DNA from: Rhodopseudomonas sp. BAL398
Lineage (GTDB): Bacteria > Pseudomonadota > Alphaproteobacteria > Rhizobiales > Xanthobacteraceae
Assembly: GCF_033001325.1 (NCBI RefSeq)
Contig: NZ_CP133111.1
Span: 5,038,501-5,102,500 of the forward strand
DNA: 64,000 nucleotides
Direction of reading: 5' to 3'
Shown here: positions 56,366 through 64,000 of the stretch, one piece after another
Position numbering within the stretch: position 1 is the stretch's first letter
Layout: the number at the start of each line of letters is the position of its first letter
Position numbers and translations under genes: made by a program
The notes under the pieces: model-generated
What the model was told of the DNA's origin: nothing
What the model saw: only the letters and a program-made list of their open reading frames with translations
The model's database searches: none

Positions 56366-57259
56366 ATGCGGTTCGACCTGGTCGATCTTCGGCTGTTCGT
56401 CGCTATCGCCGAGGCCCGCAGCATCACCGGCGGCGCGGCCCGCGCTCATCTGGCGCTGGCCTCGGCAAGCGCGCGGATCAGGGGGCTGGAGCAGTCGCTC
56501 GGCGTGGCGCTGCTGACGCGCGGTCGTCGCGGCGTGACGCTGACGGCGGCGGGCGACAGCCTGCTCGGCCATGCCCGCCTGGTGTTGCACGACGTCGAGG
56601 TGATGCGCGGCGATCTGGCCGCCTATGCGCGCGGCCTGAAGGCCAGCGTGCATCTGCTCGCCAACACTGCCAGTCTCTCGGAGCATCTGCCGAAGGCGCT
56701 GGCGGCGTTTCTCGCCGCCCATCCGGATTACGACATCGACGTCGAGGAACGCGAAAGCGCCGAGATCGCCGAGGCGATCGCGGCCGGCGCCGCGGAGGTC
56801 GGCATTGCGGTCGAGGCGGCGGTGCCGGCCGCGCTGGAACGCTTCGGGTTTTGTGATGATCGGCTGATGCTGGTGCTGCCGCCGCGCGATCCGCTGGCGC
56901 GGCGCCGAACGATCGCGTTCGGCGAAGTCGTGGGGCGGGATTTCGTCGGCCTCGCGGGGCCGAGCGCGCTGCAGGAGCACATCGCCGCGCAGGCGGCGCG
57001 GCTCGGCGTGCGGCTGCGGCTTCGCGCCCGGTTGCGCGATTTCGGCAGCGTCGCCCACATGGTCGAGGCCGGGGTCGGCGTGGCGGTGATGCCGGAGGCC
57101 GCCGCCAGGGCCTGCGCCAGGACCATGAAGGTCCGGGCGGTGCGGCTGAGTGACGGCTTCGCCCGTCGCAAGCTGGTGATCTGCGTGCGCAGCCTGAAAT
57201 CGCTGCCGCGGCCGGCCCAGCTAATGGTCGCGCATCTGCGCAGATCGGGATTGTCCTAG
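56366..57259 (+). CDS. LysR family transcriptional regulator
   Basis: A 297-residue regulator. The N-terminal winged helix-turn-helix (MRFDLVDLRLFVAIAEARSI, ARIRGLEQSLGVALLTRGRR, GVTLTAAGDSLLGHA) precedes a periplasmic-binding-like effector domain. Divergent from the TauE-type permease with an 87-base gap; LysR proteins commonly control the divergent neighbour in response to a metabolite, so the permease substrate may be the effector. ATG 56366 is chosen as the start of the HTH. Confidence 0.93.
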   Translation: MRFDLVDLRLFVAIAEARSITGGAARAHLALASASARIRGLEQSLGVALLTRGRRGVTLTAAGDSLLGHARLVLHDVEVMRGDLAAYARGLKASVHLLANTASLSEHLPKALAAFLAAHPDYDIDVEERESAEIAEAIAAGAAEVGIAVEAAVPAALERFGFCDDRLMLVLPPRDPLARRRTIAFGEVVGRDFVGLAGPSALQEHIAAQAARLGVRLRLRARLRDFGSVAHMVEAGVGVAVMPEAAARACARTMKVRAVRLSDGFARRKLVICVRSLKSLPRPAQLMVAHLRRSGLS

Positions 57260-57267
57260 CGGCGGCT

Positions 57268-58050
57268 TCAGGAGTTGAGCTGCTCCAGCGCCGCCTTGTG
57301 GGTGCGCGGATCGCCGGCGGCGACGATGCGGCCGCCATTCTGCGCCGGCTTGCCGTCCCAGGTGGTGACGATGCCGCCGGCGCCGGTGATGATCGGGATC
57401 AGCGCGGCGATGTCATAGGGCTTCAGCTCGGTCTCGATCACCAGATCGACCAGGCCGGCCGCCAGCATGCAGTAGGAATAGCAATCGCCGCCATAGCGCG
57501 ACAGCCGGACATCGGCCTCGACGCGGCCGAAGGCGGCGCGGTCTGCGGCGTTCATCAGCAGCGGGCTGGTGGTGAACAAAGTGGCCTCGTCGAGGGCGGC
57601 GCAGCGCCGCACCGTCAATTTCCGGCCGCCGGACGGACCTTGATAGTGCGCCGAGCCGCTGTCGCCGCTGAAGCGTTCGCCGATATAGGGCTGGTGCATC
57701 ATGCCGAACACCGGGTTGCCACGATGCAGCAGCGCGATCAACGTGCCCCAGATCGGGAATCCGGCGATGAAGGATTTGGTGCCGTCGATCGGGTCCAGCA
57801 CCCAGACATAGTCGGCGTCCTCGCGCTCGCTGCCGAATTCCTCGCCGACAATGCCATGCTGGGGGAAGTTCTCCTTGATCATCCGCCGCATCACCGCTTC
57901 GGCGGCGCGGTCGGCCTCGGTCACCGGATCGAAATCATGGCCGGGATTCTTGTTGTCGACCGCCAGCGTGGTGCGGAAGAACGGCAGAATGGTCTCGCCC
58001 GACGCGGTCGCAAGGCGTCCGATAAAGGCGGTGAAATCGATGACCGTCAC
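57268..58050 (-). CDS. hisN: histidinol-phosphatase, inositol monophosphatase family
   Basis: A 260-residue Mg-dependent phosphatase of the IMPase fold, which performs the histidinol-phosphate step in actinobacteria and Rhizobiales. Metal/catalytic motifs are GEEFGSE (near residue 68), LDPIDGTKSFIAGFP and GGDCYSYCMLAAGLVDLVIE with KPYDIAALIPII. Starts GTG 58050 (MTVIDFTAFIGRL): AAGGAACG stands at an ideal distance; the ATG at 58083 would make the protein 11 residues longer but lacks a ribosome site. Activity on other phosphate monoesters cannot be excluded. Confidence 0.88.
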   Translation of the reverse strand: MTVIDFTAFIGRLATASGETILPFFRTTLAVDNKNPGHDFDPVTEADRAAEAVMRRMIKENFPQHGIVGEEFGSEREDADYVWVLDPIDGTKSFIAGFPIWGTLIALLHRGNPVFGMMHQPYIGERFSGDSGSAHYQGPSGGRKLTVRRCAALDEATLFTTSPLLMNAADRAAFGRVEADVRLSRYGGDCYSYCMLAAGLVDLVIETELKPYDIAALIPIITGAGGIVTTWDGKPAQNGGRIVAAGDPRTHKAALEQLNS

Positions 58051-58346
58051 GGGCGTTCCTTGTGAATCGGGTTGTGGTTGCATCGCGCTCCTGGGTAATC
58101 CAATCCCGCGACGCTCGCCTGCTTTATTATGCGCGGGCGGGTGCGATCCACATCTACAATGGTTGGGCCCCGGGCGCACGGCCGGTTGCGCAGAACCGAT
58201 GCCGACAACGTGACCAAAAACCCTCGCCGAGGGTGAGTTTCGGCAAAGCTCCGCGCTGATCACGAAACTGCGACTGGCAGGACCTTCCGGGCGATCGTCC
58301 AGGTTGCGGCGTCGGTTTTTATCTCTTTGATTTGGCTCAAAGAATT

Positions 58347-58352
58347 TATGCT
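58347..58352 (+). promoter_or_regulatory. -10 element of the candidate sRNA
   Basis: TATGCT at a suitable distance (about 4-6 bases) before the G-rich start of the predicted RNA. A CTTTGA lies about 16 bases upstream as a weak -35. Confidence 0.45.
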
Positions 58353-58355
58353 TTT

Positions 58356-58536
58356 GGAGGCCCCCTCCGCCACTCAGACATGCAATTTTGCATGGGAAAT
58401 TGCCCGAAAACACTTGCGCTTTGTGCGCCGCAGCCGCATATTGTTGCGGTGCGGTAGCGCCTTGCGCTATCGCTGCCCTCCTTGGGCGTTTCCTCCCTAG
58501 ACTTGGGCCGCTTGCCAACGCAAGCGGCCCTTTTTT
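58356..58536 (+). ncRNA. candidate structured sRNA with three anti-Shine-Dalgarno motifs
   Basis: No ORF fits. In order the RNA would form GGAGG/CCTCC (58356-58368), ATGCAA/TTGCAT (58380-58393), nested CCGCA/TGCGG pairs (58428-58454), TAGCGC/GCGCTA (58455-58469), GCCC-TCCTT-GGGC (58475-58487), and a strong terminator (58505-58536). CCTCC occurs at 58364, 58477 and 58492, one in a hairpin loop and one single-stranded, as in sRNAs that block ribosome sites (the alpha-r14 and CcsR types). It is not obviously 6S RNA. Expression is untested. Confidence 0.55.
58505..58536 (+). terminator. intrinsic terminator of the candidate sRNA
   Basis: Perfect 11-bp stem GGGCCGCTTGC / GCAAGCGGCCC, loop CAAC, then six T. 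Confidence 0.92.
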
Positions 58537-58602
58537 CTTTTGGCAACGTTTGCCGGTTGATAAGCGGCCGATTCCCGATCCCCGATCACCGAAAACGAAA
58601 TT

Positions 58603-58637
58603 GGGCCGCCTGCCGGGGCAAGCGGCCCTTGTTGTTT
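58603..58637 (+). terminator. second, similar + strand terminator hairpin
   Basis: GGGCCGCCTGC / GCAAGCGGCCC with one mismatch, loop CGGG, followed by TTGTTGTTTT. Its sequence closely repeats the terminator 67 bases upstream. Confidence 0.72.
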
Positions 58638-58711
58638 TGAGAACATTTGAGAACGCCGAGATGGTCATCGCCTGTGGAGTGTCAGGCTAGGCCGGATGAG
58701 TTCGTGCCTGC

Positions 58712-58900
58712 TTAGCTGCCGGCTGCTGGAGCCGTGGTCTTCAACGCATTTGAGACGCCAGTGAAACCAAGCAGCAGTTTGCTGCCGATGCCGTTTACAA
58801 CGGCGATGATCGCGAGCGAGATGCCGGCTGCGATCAACCCGTATTCGATCGCGGTGGCGCCGGATTCGTCGGCCCAGAACTTCGAAAGTGTCGCCTTCAA
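58712..58900 (-). CDS. Flp family type IVb pilin
   Basis: A 62-residue prepilin of the Flp/Tad class. The prepilin-type motif ATAIEYGLIAAGISLAII (residues 14-32) forms the conserved hydrophobic helix following the leader KATLSKFWADESG. The start is decided by a perfect AGGAGGT and AATT before TTG 58900; no ATG exists at this position. No tad/cpa assembly genes lie in the window, so it is an orphan pilin here. A CtrA-like motif stands 60 bases upstream. It is convergent with the sRNA candidate. Confidence 0.9.
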   Translation of the reverse strand: MKATLSKFWADESGATAIEYGLIAAGISLAIIAVVNGIGSKLLLGFTGVSNALKTTAPAAGS

Positions 58901-58959
58901 AATTACCTCCTATGGCTTTGCGGAGTAATGCGCCGCAACCCGAACGTGCATCAGAGGTT

Positions 58960-58974
58960 TTAAGGAGGACTAAA
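58960..58974. promoter_or_regulatory. candidate CtrA-type site upstream of the Flp pilin
   Basis: TTAAGGAGGACTAAA matches TTAA-N7-TTAA except one base (TAAA). pilA is CtrA-controlled in Caulobacter, which makes the site plausible, but the AGGAGG inside the spacer shows how easily such a match can arise by chance. Confidence 0.35.
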
Positions 58975-59081
58975 TTCGATCGCGAGAATCCTCGTATTAT
59001 TCCGTATTTTTTCTTTGAATCAATGACTTGCGGTATTTGGTTGCCGTCTGCGAAAATTGCTCGCAACCGCAAGGTATTAAA

Positions 59082-59969
59082 TTATTCCGCCGCCGCCTGG
59101 AACGGCCGCAGATCGCCGAGCGGGATCGTCGCGAGCGCATCGGCCAGCAGGGTGAAGTCGGCGGCCACATCGGCGAATCGGGCGCTGCGCTGGCGCAGCC
59201 GTTCATCCATATAGATCGCCCGATTGAGCTCGACTTGCACCGTGTGCACGCCGTTGGCCGGATTGCCGTAATGCTCGGTGATGAAACCGCCCGCATAGGG
59301 CTTGTTGCGGCCGACCGAATAGCCGCGCGCCGCGAAGGCTTCCTCGATCACGTCGGGGATCAGCGCGTTGCAGCTGGTGCCGTAACGATCGCCGATCACG
59401 ATGTCGGGCCGCATCGGTTCGTCGCGCGCGATCCCGACCGACGGCATCGAGTGGCAATCCACTACGATCACGCTGCCGAAATTCTGATGCGCCTTGTTGA
59501 TCAACCGCCGCAATGCCCGATGATACGGCTTGTACAGCGCCTCGATCCGGCCGAGCGCCTCGTCGATGCCGATGCGCTCGCGGTAGATTTCCTGGCCGTC
59601 GCCGACCACGCGGGGAATCGTGCCGAGCCCCCCGGCCACCCGCATCGAGCGGGTATTGGCGAAACTCGGCAATCGGCCGAAAAACATCCGCGGATCGAGT
59701 TCATAGGGCTCGCGATTGACGTCGACATAACAGCGCGGGAAATGCACCCGCGCCACCGGAAAGCCGCGCGCGGCCAGGCCATCGATCAATTCGTCCACGA
59801 ATGAATCTTCGGAGCGGCGCAGCGCCTCGATGTCGATCCGCGACGCATCCAGGAAGGCGTGGGGATAGACCGAGCCGGAATGCGGGGAATTGAAGATGAT
59901 CGGCGCGCGCCAGTTTGCTGGTTCGGAGATCTCGAAGGCTGGCGAGAATTCACCGTCAAAATCCGTCAT
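59082..59969 (-). CDS. N-formylglutamate amidohydrolase family protein
   Basis: A 295-residue zinc amidohydrolase of the HutG/FGase family, cleaving N-formylglutamate to glutamate and formate in histidine-type degradation, or related N-acyl substrates. Signatures: PIIFNSPHSGSVYPHAF (metal His near the N-terminus), VARVHFPRCYVDVNREPYE, VIVVDCHSMPS and GGFITEHYGNPANGVHTVQV. It is divergent from cpdR across about 300 bases; no other hut genes are present. In that gap (59970-60272) I see only a repeated TGCGATCG word and no clear motif. Confidence 0.9.
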   Translation of the reverse strand: MTDFDGEFSPAFEISEPANWRAPIIFNSPHSGSVYPHAFLDASRIDIEALRRSEDSFVDELIDGLAARGFPVARVHFPRCYVDVNREPYELDPRMFFGRLPSFANTRSMRVAGGLGTIPRVVGDGQEIYRERIGIDEALGRIEALYKPYHRALRRLINKAHQNFGSVIVVDCHSMPSVGIARDEPMRPDIVIGDRYGTSCNALIPDVIEEAFAARGYSVGRNKPYAGGFITEHYGNPANGVHTVQVELNRAIYMDERLRQRSARFADVAADFTLLADALATIPLGDLRPFQAAAE

Positions 59970-60272
59970 GCTCGGGCGCCATCCTTCGAATAAGTGGTGA
60001 TCCGGCCTCGTCCCCGCTCGCGATTGCCGACTTTTTCAGCACAAACATTGTCGGCAATCATCCAAGCGCTGCCAAGCAAAATAAACCCGGCCGCCCTAAG
60101 ACGCGTGCGATCGCCCGGAACCCGTTGATTTGTTGATCCGTCGTGCGATCGGGCGCAGGATCGGCCATCGCCGCCGCGCGCCATCCGCGGCGCGGCTTTC
60201 ACCCGAAATTTACCAACCATCGGGCTTAGTGCCGCGAGTGATCCTCTCATCCGGGTTTGACGTCCAGCCGCC

Positions 60273-60632
60273 ATGCACAAAATCCTCCTCGCCGAAGACG
60301 ACAACGACATGCGACGGTTCCTGGTCAAGGCGCTGGAAAACGCCGGGTTTCAGGTCTCGTCCTACGATAACGGACTGTCAGCCTATCAGAGGTTGCGCGA
60401 AGAGCCGTTTGAAATGCTTCTAACCGACATCGTGATGCCGGAGATGGACGGGATCGAACTGGCGCGCCGCGCCTCCGAACTCGACCCCGATATCAAGATC
60501 ATGTTCATCACCGGCTTTGCCGCAGTGGCGCTGAATTCCGATTCGGAAGCCCCGAAAAACGCCAAGGTGCTGTCCAAGCCCGTGCATCTGCGCGAATTGG
60601 TCAGCGAAGTGAACAAGATGCTGGCGGCCTAA
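60273..60632 (+). CDS. cpdR: single-domain response regulator CpdR
   Basis: A 119-residue receiver without output domain. The acidic pair is in ILLAEDDNDMRRF, phosphoacceptor Asp52 in MLLTDIVMPEMDG, Thr in MFITGFAAVAL and the conserved Lys in VLSKPVHLREL. In Caulobacter, unphosphorylated CpdR directs ClpXP to the pole to degrade cell-cycle proteins, linking the CckA phosphorelay to CtrA and PdeA turnover. The short size, sequence style and neighbourhood (amidohydrolase, tRNA-Val) fit CpdR of Rhizobiales. Confidence 0.85.
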   Translation: MHKILLAEDDNDMRRFLVKALENAGFQVSSYDNGLSAYQRLREEPFEMLLTDIVMPEMDGIELARRASELDPDIKIMFITGFAAVALNSDSEAPKNAKVLSKPVHLRELVSEVNKMLAA

Positions 60633-60701
60633 TTCCTCCATCGGCGTCCTTGCCTCGCCGCTTTGGAGCCGATATAGGGACGCAACCCGGACTTGACGTG
60701 A

Positions 60702-60776
60702 GGGCGCGTAGCTCAGCGGGAGAGCACCTCGTTGACATCGAGGGGGTCACAGGTTCGATCCCTGTCGCGCCCACCA
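60702..60776 (+). tRNA. tRNA-Val (anticodon GAC)
   Basis: 75 bases with a perfect 7-bp acceptor stem GGGCGCG / CGCGCCC and an encoded ACCA end. Anticodon stem CTCGT..ATCGAG presents loop TTGACAT, anticodon GAC. The T-arm contains GGTTCGATCCC. D-arm: TAGCTCAGCGGGAGAGC. Confidence 0.97.
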
Positions 60777-60949
60777 TCCCCTCCGCAGTGAAGATCCCCT
60801 CCGGGGGGCGCCGCCGGAACGCCGGGCGAATCAGCTGACCAGACCGTTCGGCCGAGCCGGCCGCGATCCTCGGCCCCATCCCACGCGGATTCACCGGGCC
60901 GAAACCTATCCGCGCCATGCTGCAAGCCAGTTTCAACTGGATGGCCCGC

Positions 60950-61708
60950 ATGACCTCCGATCGCCTGACATCCGCGCTGGCCTTGCGCGGCCTGACCAAG
61001 ACCTATGACCGCCCCGCCGTCGACCGGCTCGATCTCACCGTTCGGATCGGTGAATTCTATGCGCTGCTCGGGCCCAATGGCGCCGGCAAGACCACGACGC
61101 TGCGGATGGTCGCCGGGCTGTTGACGCCCGATGCCGGCTCGATCGCCCTGATGGGGATCAACGCGCTGGCCGATCCGGTGGCGGCCAAGCAGATCACCGC
61201 CTGGGTCTCCGACGAGCCGATGATCTACGACAAGCTGACGCCGCTGGAATATCTCGAATTCGTCGCCGGGCTGTGGGGCTGCGATGCCGCCGCCACCGAG
61301 CGCGCCGCGCGCGAGCTATTGGCCCAGCTTGGCCTCGCCGAGCATGCGCATCAGCGCTGCGAAGGCTTTTCCAAGGGGATGCGGCAGAAGGTGGCGCTGG
61401 CCGGCGCGCTGGTGCACGACCCCAAACTGATCATCCTCGACGAGCCGTTGACCGGTCTCGACGCGGTGTCGGCGCGCCACGTCAAGGCGCTGCTGCAGGA
61501 GCGCGTGCGTGCCGGCTGCACGGTAATCATGACCACGCATATTCTCGAAGTCGCCGAACGGATGGCCGACCGCATCGGCGTCATCATCGCCGGCCGGCTG
61601 GTCGCCGAGGGCACGCTGGGCGAATTGCGCGCCCGCAACGGCGCCGGCGATTCCAGCCTCGAGGACATGTTCGTGGCGCTGGTGGATTCGCAAGCGGTCG
61701 CCGCGTGA
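60950..61708 (+). CDS. ABC transporter ATP-binding protein (exporter type)
   Basis: A 252-residue ATPase of the CcmA/NatA-like class. Walker A GPNGAGKTT, signature FSKGMRQKVALAGALVH (a degenerate LSGGQ, normal for this group), Walker B LIILDEPLTGLDAVSARHV and the H-loop MTTHILEVAERMADR. The C-terminal tail ends DSQAVAA. Three possible ATGs exist (60917, 60941, 60950); the last is the nearest to the conserved domain start. It overlaps the following permease by 4 bases (GTGA), so the two form one transporter. Substrate unknown. Confidence 0.9.
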   Translation: MTSDRLTSALALRGLTKTYDRPAVDRLDLTVRIGEFYALLGPNGAGKTTTLRMVAGLLTPDAGSIALMGINALADPVAAKQITAWVSDEPMIYDKLTPLEYLEFVAGLWGCDAAATERAARELLAQLGLAEHAHQRCEGFSKGMRQKVALAGALVHDPKLIILDEPLTGLDAVSARHVKALLQERVRAGCTVIMTTHILEVAERMADRIGVIIAGRLVAEGTLGELRARNGAGDSSLEDMFVALVDSQAVAA

Positions 61709-63231
61709 GCGCAACCTCGCTGGCCGGCTTCGCCCGCCACGATATCCGGCTGGCGTGGCGCGAATTCCTGGCGATGATGAGCGGCGGCCGGCGCCGGCGC
61801 GGCCGCAACATGGTGCTAGGGCTGCTGGTGTTCGCCGCCTTGCTGCATCTGCCGGCCTACGCCATGGTCGGCCGCTTCGCCGGCCTGTCATCGGACGCCG
61901 ATCTCACCGCGCTGATCGTCATCACCGTCACTTTGGCGATGGCCTGGCTGTTGATGCTGTCGCAGGCGATCGAATCGGTGACGCGGGTGTTCTACGCTCG
62001 CGCCGATCTCGATCTGATCATGTCGTCGCCGGTGCCGCTGCGGCGGGTGTTCTCGGTGCGGATGGCGGCGATCGCGCTGTCCGTCACCGCGATGGCGCTG
62101 TTGTTTTCCGCCCCGGTGATCGACGTGCTGGCACTCGGCGGCGGCGCGCATTGGCTGGCCGCGTTCGGCGTGGTGGCGGCGATCGGGATCTCGGCCTCGG
62201 CGATCGCGATCGGCTTCACCGTGGCGCTGTTTCGTCTGATCGGGCCGCGCCGGACCCGGCTGGTGGCGCAGATTCTCGCCGTCATCATCGGCGCCGGCTT
62301 CGTCATCGGCCTGCAGGTCGCAGCGATCCTGTCGACCGGCACGCTGTCGCGCTTCGCCTTGCTGAGCTCTGGCGTCGCGGCGTCATTTGCGCCCGATGCC
62401 GCCAGCATTGCCTGGTGGCCGGTGCGGGCGATTCTTGGTGATCCGATGGCATTGGCGGCGCTGCTCGGCGGCGCCTTGCTGCTGCTCGGGCTGGTGATGA
62501 CGACGGTGTCGGCGGGACTCGGCGATCTTGTCGTCAGCGCCTCAACCGCCGGCGCCCCATCGACCGCGCGGGCACGGGGCAAGGCCGGGTTTCGCCGCGG
62601 CTCGCGGCAGCAGGCGCTGCGGGCCAAGGAATTGCTGCTGCTGTGGCGCGATCCCTGGCTGGTGTCGCAATCGCTGATGCAATTGCTGTATCTGCTGCCG
62701 CCGGCGCTGATGCTGTGGCGCAGCTTCTCCGATCATTCGACCGCAATCGTGCTGATTACGCCGGTGATCGTGATGGCGGCCGGCCAGCTCGCCGGCGGCC
62801 TGGCCTGGCTGACGATCTCCGGCGAGGACGCCCCCGATCTGGTCGCCACCGCGCCGCTGCCGCCGCGCGCGGTGATGCGTGCGCGAATCGAGGTGGTGCT
62901 GATGGTGATCGGCGCGGTGGTCGCGCCGCTGCTGCTGGCGCTGGCCATTGTCGCACCATTGCAGGCGCTGGTGACTGCGCTCGGCTGCGCGCTCGGCGCG
63001 ATCTGCGCCACCGCGATCCAGCTGTGGTTTCGGGTGCAGGGCAAGCGCAGCCAGTTTCGCCGCCGCCAGACCGCGTCGCGCTTCGCCACTTTCGCCGAAG
63101 CGTTTTCCTCGATCGGCTGGGCCGCGACCGCGGTGCTGGTGTTGACGGTCCCGCTGGCCGGGATGGTCACCGGGCTGTTGACCGCCGGCCTGCTGGCGGC
63201 GACCTGGAAATTCAGCCCGCGCCACACTTGA
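61705..63231 (+). CDS. ABC-2-like transporter permease
   Basis: A 508-residue membrane protein with about twelve hydrophobic helices, including NMVLGLLVFAALLHLPAYAM, TALIVITVTLAMAWLLMLSQ and TPVIVMAAGQLAGGLAWLTI. The basic central loop (about 285-320, RARGKAGFRRGSRQQALRAK) separates two halves. It begins with GTG 61705 overlapping the ATPase stop, a coupled pair. Such large permeases with exporter ATPases move drugs, peptides or lipids; which one cannot be told. Confidence 0.88.
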   Translation: MSATSLAGFARHDIRLAWREFLAMMSGGRRRRGRNMVLGLLVFAALLHLPAYAMVGRFAGLSSDADLTALIVITVTLAMAWLLMLSQAIESVTRVFYARADLDLIMSSPVPLRRVFSVRMAAIALSVTAMALLFSAPVIDVLALGGGAHWLAAFGVVAAIGISASAIAIGFTVALFRLIGPRRTRLVAQILAVIIGAGFVIGLQVAAILSTGTLSRFALLSSGVAASFAPDAASIAWWPVRAILGDPMALAALLGGALLLLGLVMTTVSAGLGDLVVSASTAGAPSTARARGKAGFRRGSRQQALRAKELLLLWRDPWLVSQSLMQLLYLLPPALMLWRSFSDHSTAIVLITPVIVMAAGQLAGGLAWLTISGEDAPDLVATAPLPPRAVMRARIEVVLMVIGAVVAPLLLALAIVAPLQALVTALGCALGAICATAIQLWFRVQGKRSQFRRRQTASRFATFAEAFSSIGWAATAVLVLTVPLAGMVTGLLTAGLLAATWKFSPRHT

Positions 63232-63314
63232 AACTGAAGGCTGCACCGCGCAGCCTCATGGTGAGATGCGCGCCGTCTGGCGCGCATCGCGAATCATAAG
63301 GCGAGACGGCGCTC

Positions 63315-63462
63315 ATACCAAAGGCGTTTGGTTTCGACTCATCCACGCGTCATGGCCGGGCTTGTCCCGGCCATCCACGTCTTTGATCGTGTACGGCTTT
63401 CAAGGCGTGGATGCCCGGCACAAGGCCGGGCATGACGAACGAGAGGCCGTGCCCTTCGGTAT
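63315..63462. repeat. MITE-like element, family C copy 2 (inverted relative to copy 1)
   Basis: 148 bp; reverse complement of the copy at 43014 over nearly all its length, sharing CTCGTTCGTCATGCCCGGCC, CCGGGCATCCACGCCTTGAA and GACGTGGATGGCCGGGACAA. Ends ATACCAAAGGC and CCCTTCGGTAT are imperfect inverted repeats. It occupies the gap between the permease and the convergent wrbA. Confidence 0.78.
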
Positions 63463-63517
63463 CATCCTGCAAGACGCGGCCGAATGGCCGCTCCTCGGGA
63501 TGAGGCGATCTCACCTA

Positions 63518-64000
63518 TCAGCCGTGCAGCTTGATCGCGGTTTCGGCGATCACCTGGCCCTGATAGCGCGCGCCGGCGAGTTCGTTCTCGCTGGGCTGCC
63601 GCGAGCCGTCGCCGGCCGCGATCGTGGTGGCGCCGTAGGGCGAACCGCCGGTGACTTCGTCGAGCTTCATCTGGCCCTGGAAGCCGTAATTCAGGCCGAC
63701 GATCACCATGCCGAAATGCAGCAGATTGGTGATGATCGAAAACAGCGTGACCTCCTGGCCGCCATGCTGGGTCGCGGTCGAGGTGAAGGCACCGCCGACC
63801 TTGCCGTGCAGCGCGCCCTTGGCCCACAGGCCGCCGGCCTGGTCGAGGAAATTCGCCATCTGCGAGGTCATCCGGCCGAAGCGGGTGCCGGTGCCGACGA
63901 TGATGGCGTCGTAATTGGCCAGATCAGCGATGGTGGCGATCGGGGCTGCCTGGTCGAGCTTGTAATGCGAGGCCTTGGCGACGTCCGGCGGCACCAGTTC
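63518..64000 (-). CDS. wrbA: NAD(P)H:quinone oxidoreductase WrbA, C-terminal part (truncated by window edge)
   Basis: About 160 C-terminal residues of a flavodoxin-fold FMN quinone reductase that performs two-electron reduction of quinones to limit oxidative stress. [17 protein letters not shown] at the edge continues into [20 protein letters not shown] and [19 protein letters not shown], then [20 protein letters not shown], all characteristic of WrbA. The N-terminal FMN phosphate loop (about the first 40 residues) lies beyond the window. Confidence 0.95.
   Translation of the reverse strand, partial: ELVPPDVAKASHYKLDQAAPIATIADLANYDAIIVGTGTRFGRMTSQMANFLDQAGGLWAKGALHGKVGGAFTSTATQHGGQEVTLFSIITNLLHFGMVIVGLNYGFQGQMKLDEVTGGSPYGATTIAAGDGSRQPSENELAGARYQGQVIAETAIKLHG

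Noticed and set aside
58356-58500. 6S RNA as the identity of the structured RNA
   Set aside because: The predicted fold is a chain of short hairpins rather than one long rod with a central bubble; the flanking genes also do not fit the 6S locus as I remember it.

Overview
The window is GC-rich alphaproteobacterial chromosome. I infer the Nitrobacteraceae (Rhodopseudomonas/Bradyrhizobium lineage) from: a C4-pathway 5-aminolevulinate synthase, homospermidine synthase beside a type III ornithine decarboxylase, CpdR, an Hsp20 gene behind a ROSE-like leader, Omp25-type porins, and several families of dispersed extragenic palindromes. Gene density is high and no prophage, integrase, transposase, rRNA or CRISPR array was seen.

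Layout. 0-5 kb: start of hemA (cut by the edge), an MBL hydrolase, a chemoreceptor and a small porin. 5-10 kb: a zinc operon behind a Zur-type palindrome, encoding a His-rich mini membrane protein, ZnuC, ZnuB, ZnuA, a COG0523 zinc GTPase and a coupled cytoplasmic WD40 protein. 10-12 kb: a divergent regulator/SDR pair, flanked by a decayed copy of the 3' end of the WD40 gene. 12.6-17.3 kb: a polyamine cluster (homospermidine synthase, RidA, mini membrane protein, GNAT, ornithine decarboxylase) with a long structured leader. 17.4-24.8 kb: M3 peptidase, a DUF1007/RcnA-like metal pair, ferrochelatase, and the paraslipin/NfeD pair. 25-33.6 kb: KdsD, a large outer-membrane barrel, a nitrate/sulfonate-type ABC operon, GalU, lipase. 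33.6-36.2 kb: heat-shock Hsp20 and exported proteins. 36.6-43 kb: glutamate synthase GltBD. 43-49.9 kb: small proteins, a TauD-family dioxygenase, two SDRs, an S41 peptidase and a DUF459 protein that seems to lack its catalytic Ser and His. 49.9-58 kb: a DapA-like aldolase with an attenuator-like leader, a DUF2231/sugar dehydrogenase pair, lytic transglycosylase, TauE exporter with divergent LysR, and HisN. 58-64 kb: a candidate structured sRNA with three CCTCC motifs, an orphan Flp pilin, an N-formylglutamate amidohydrolase, CpdR, tRNA-Val(GAC), an ABC exporter, and the end of wrbA.

Systems. Zinc: the Zur-type operon should import zinc (ZnuABC) and hand it to client proteins (COG0523). The DUF1007/RcnA-like pair may be a second metal-handling unit. 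Polyamines: ornithine decarboxylase makes putrescine, which Hss turns into homospermidine. Envelope: KdsD, GalU, porins, transglycosylase. Nitrogen: GltBD. Cell cycle: CpdR, plus two CtrA-type motifs elsewhere in the window.

The best candidates for undescribed biology are the putative anti-Shine-Dalgarno sRNA at 58.4 kb, the leaderless mini-ORF/terminator unit before the DapA-like gene at 51 kb, and the His-rich mini protein and WD40 protein in the zinc operon. Very long antisense ORFs opposite gltB, hss and the chemoreceptor were treated as high-GC shadows and left out.
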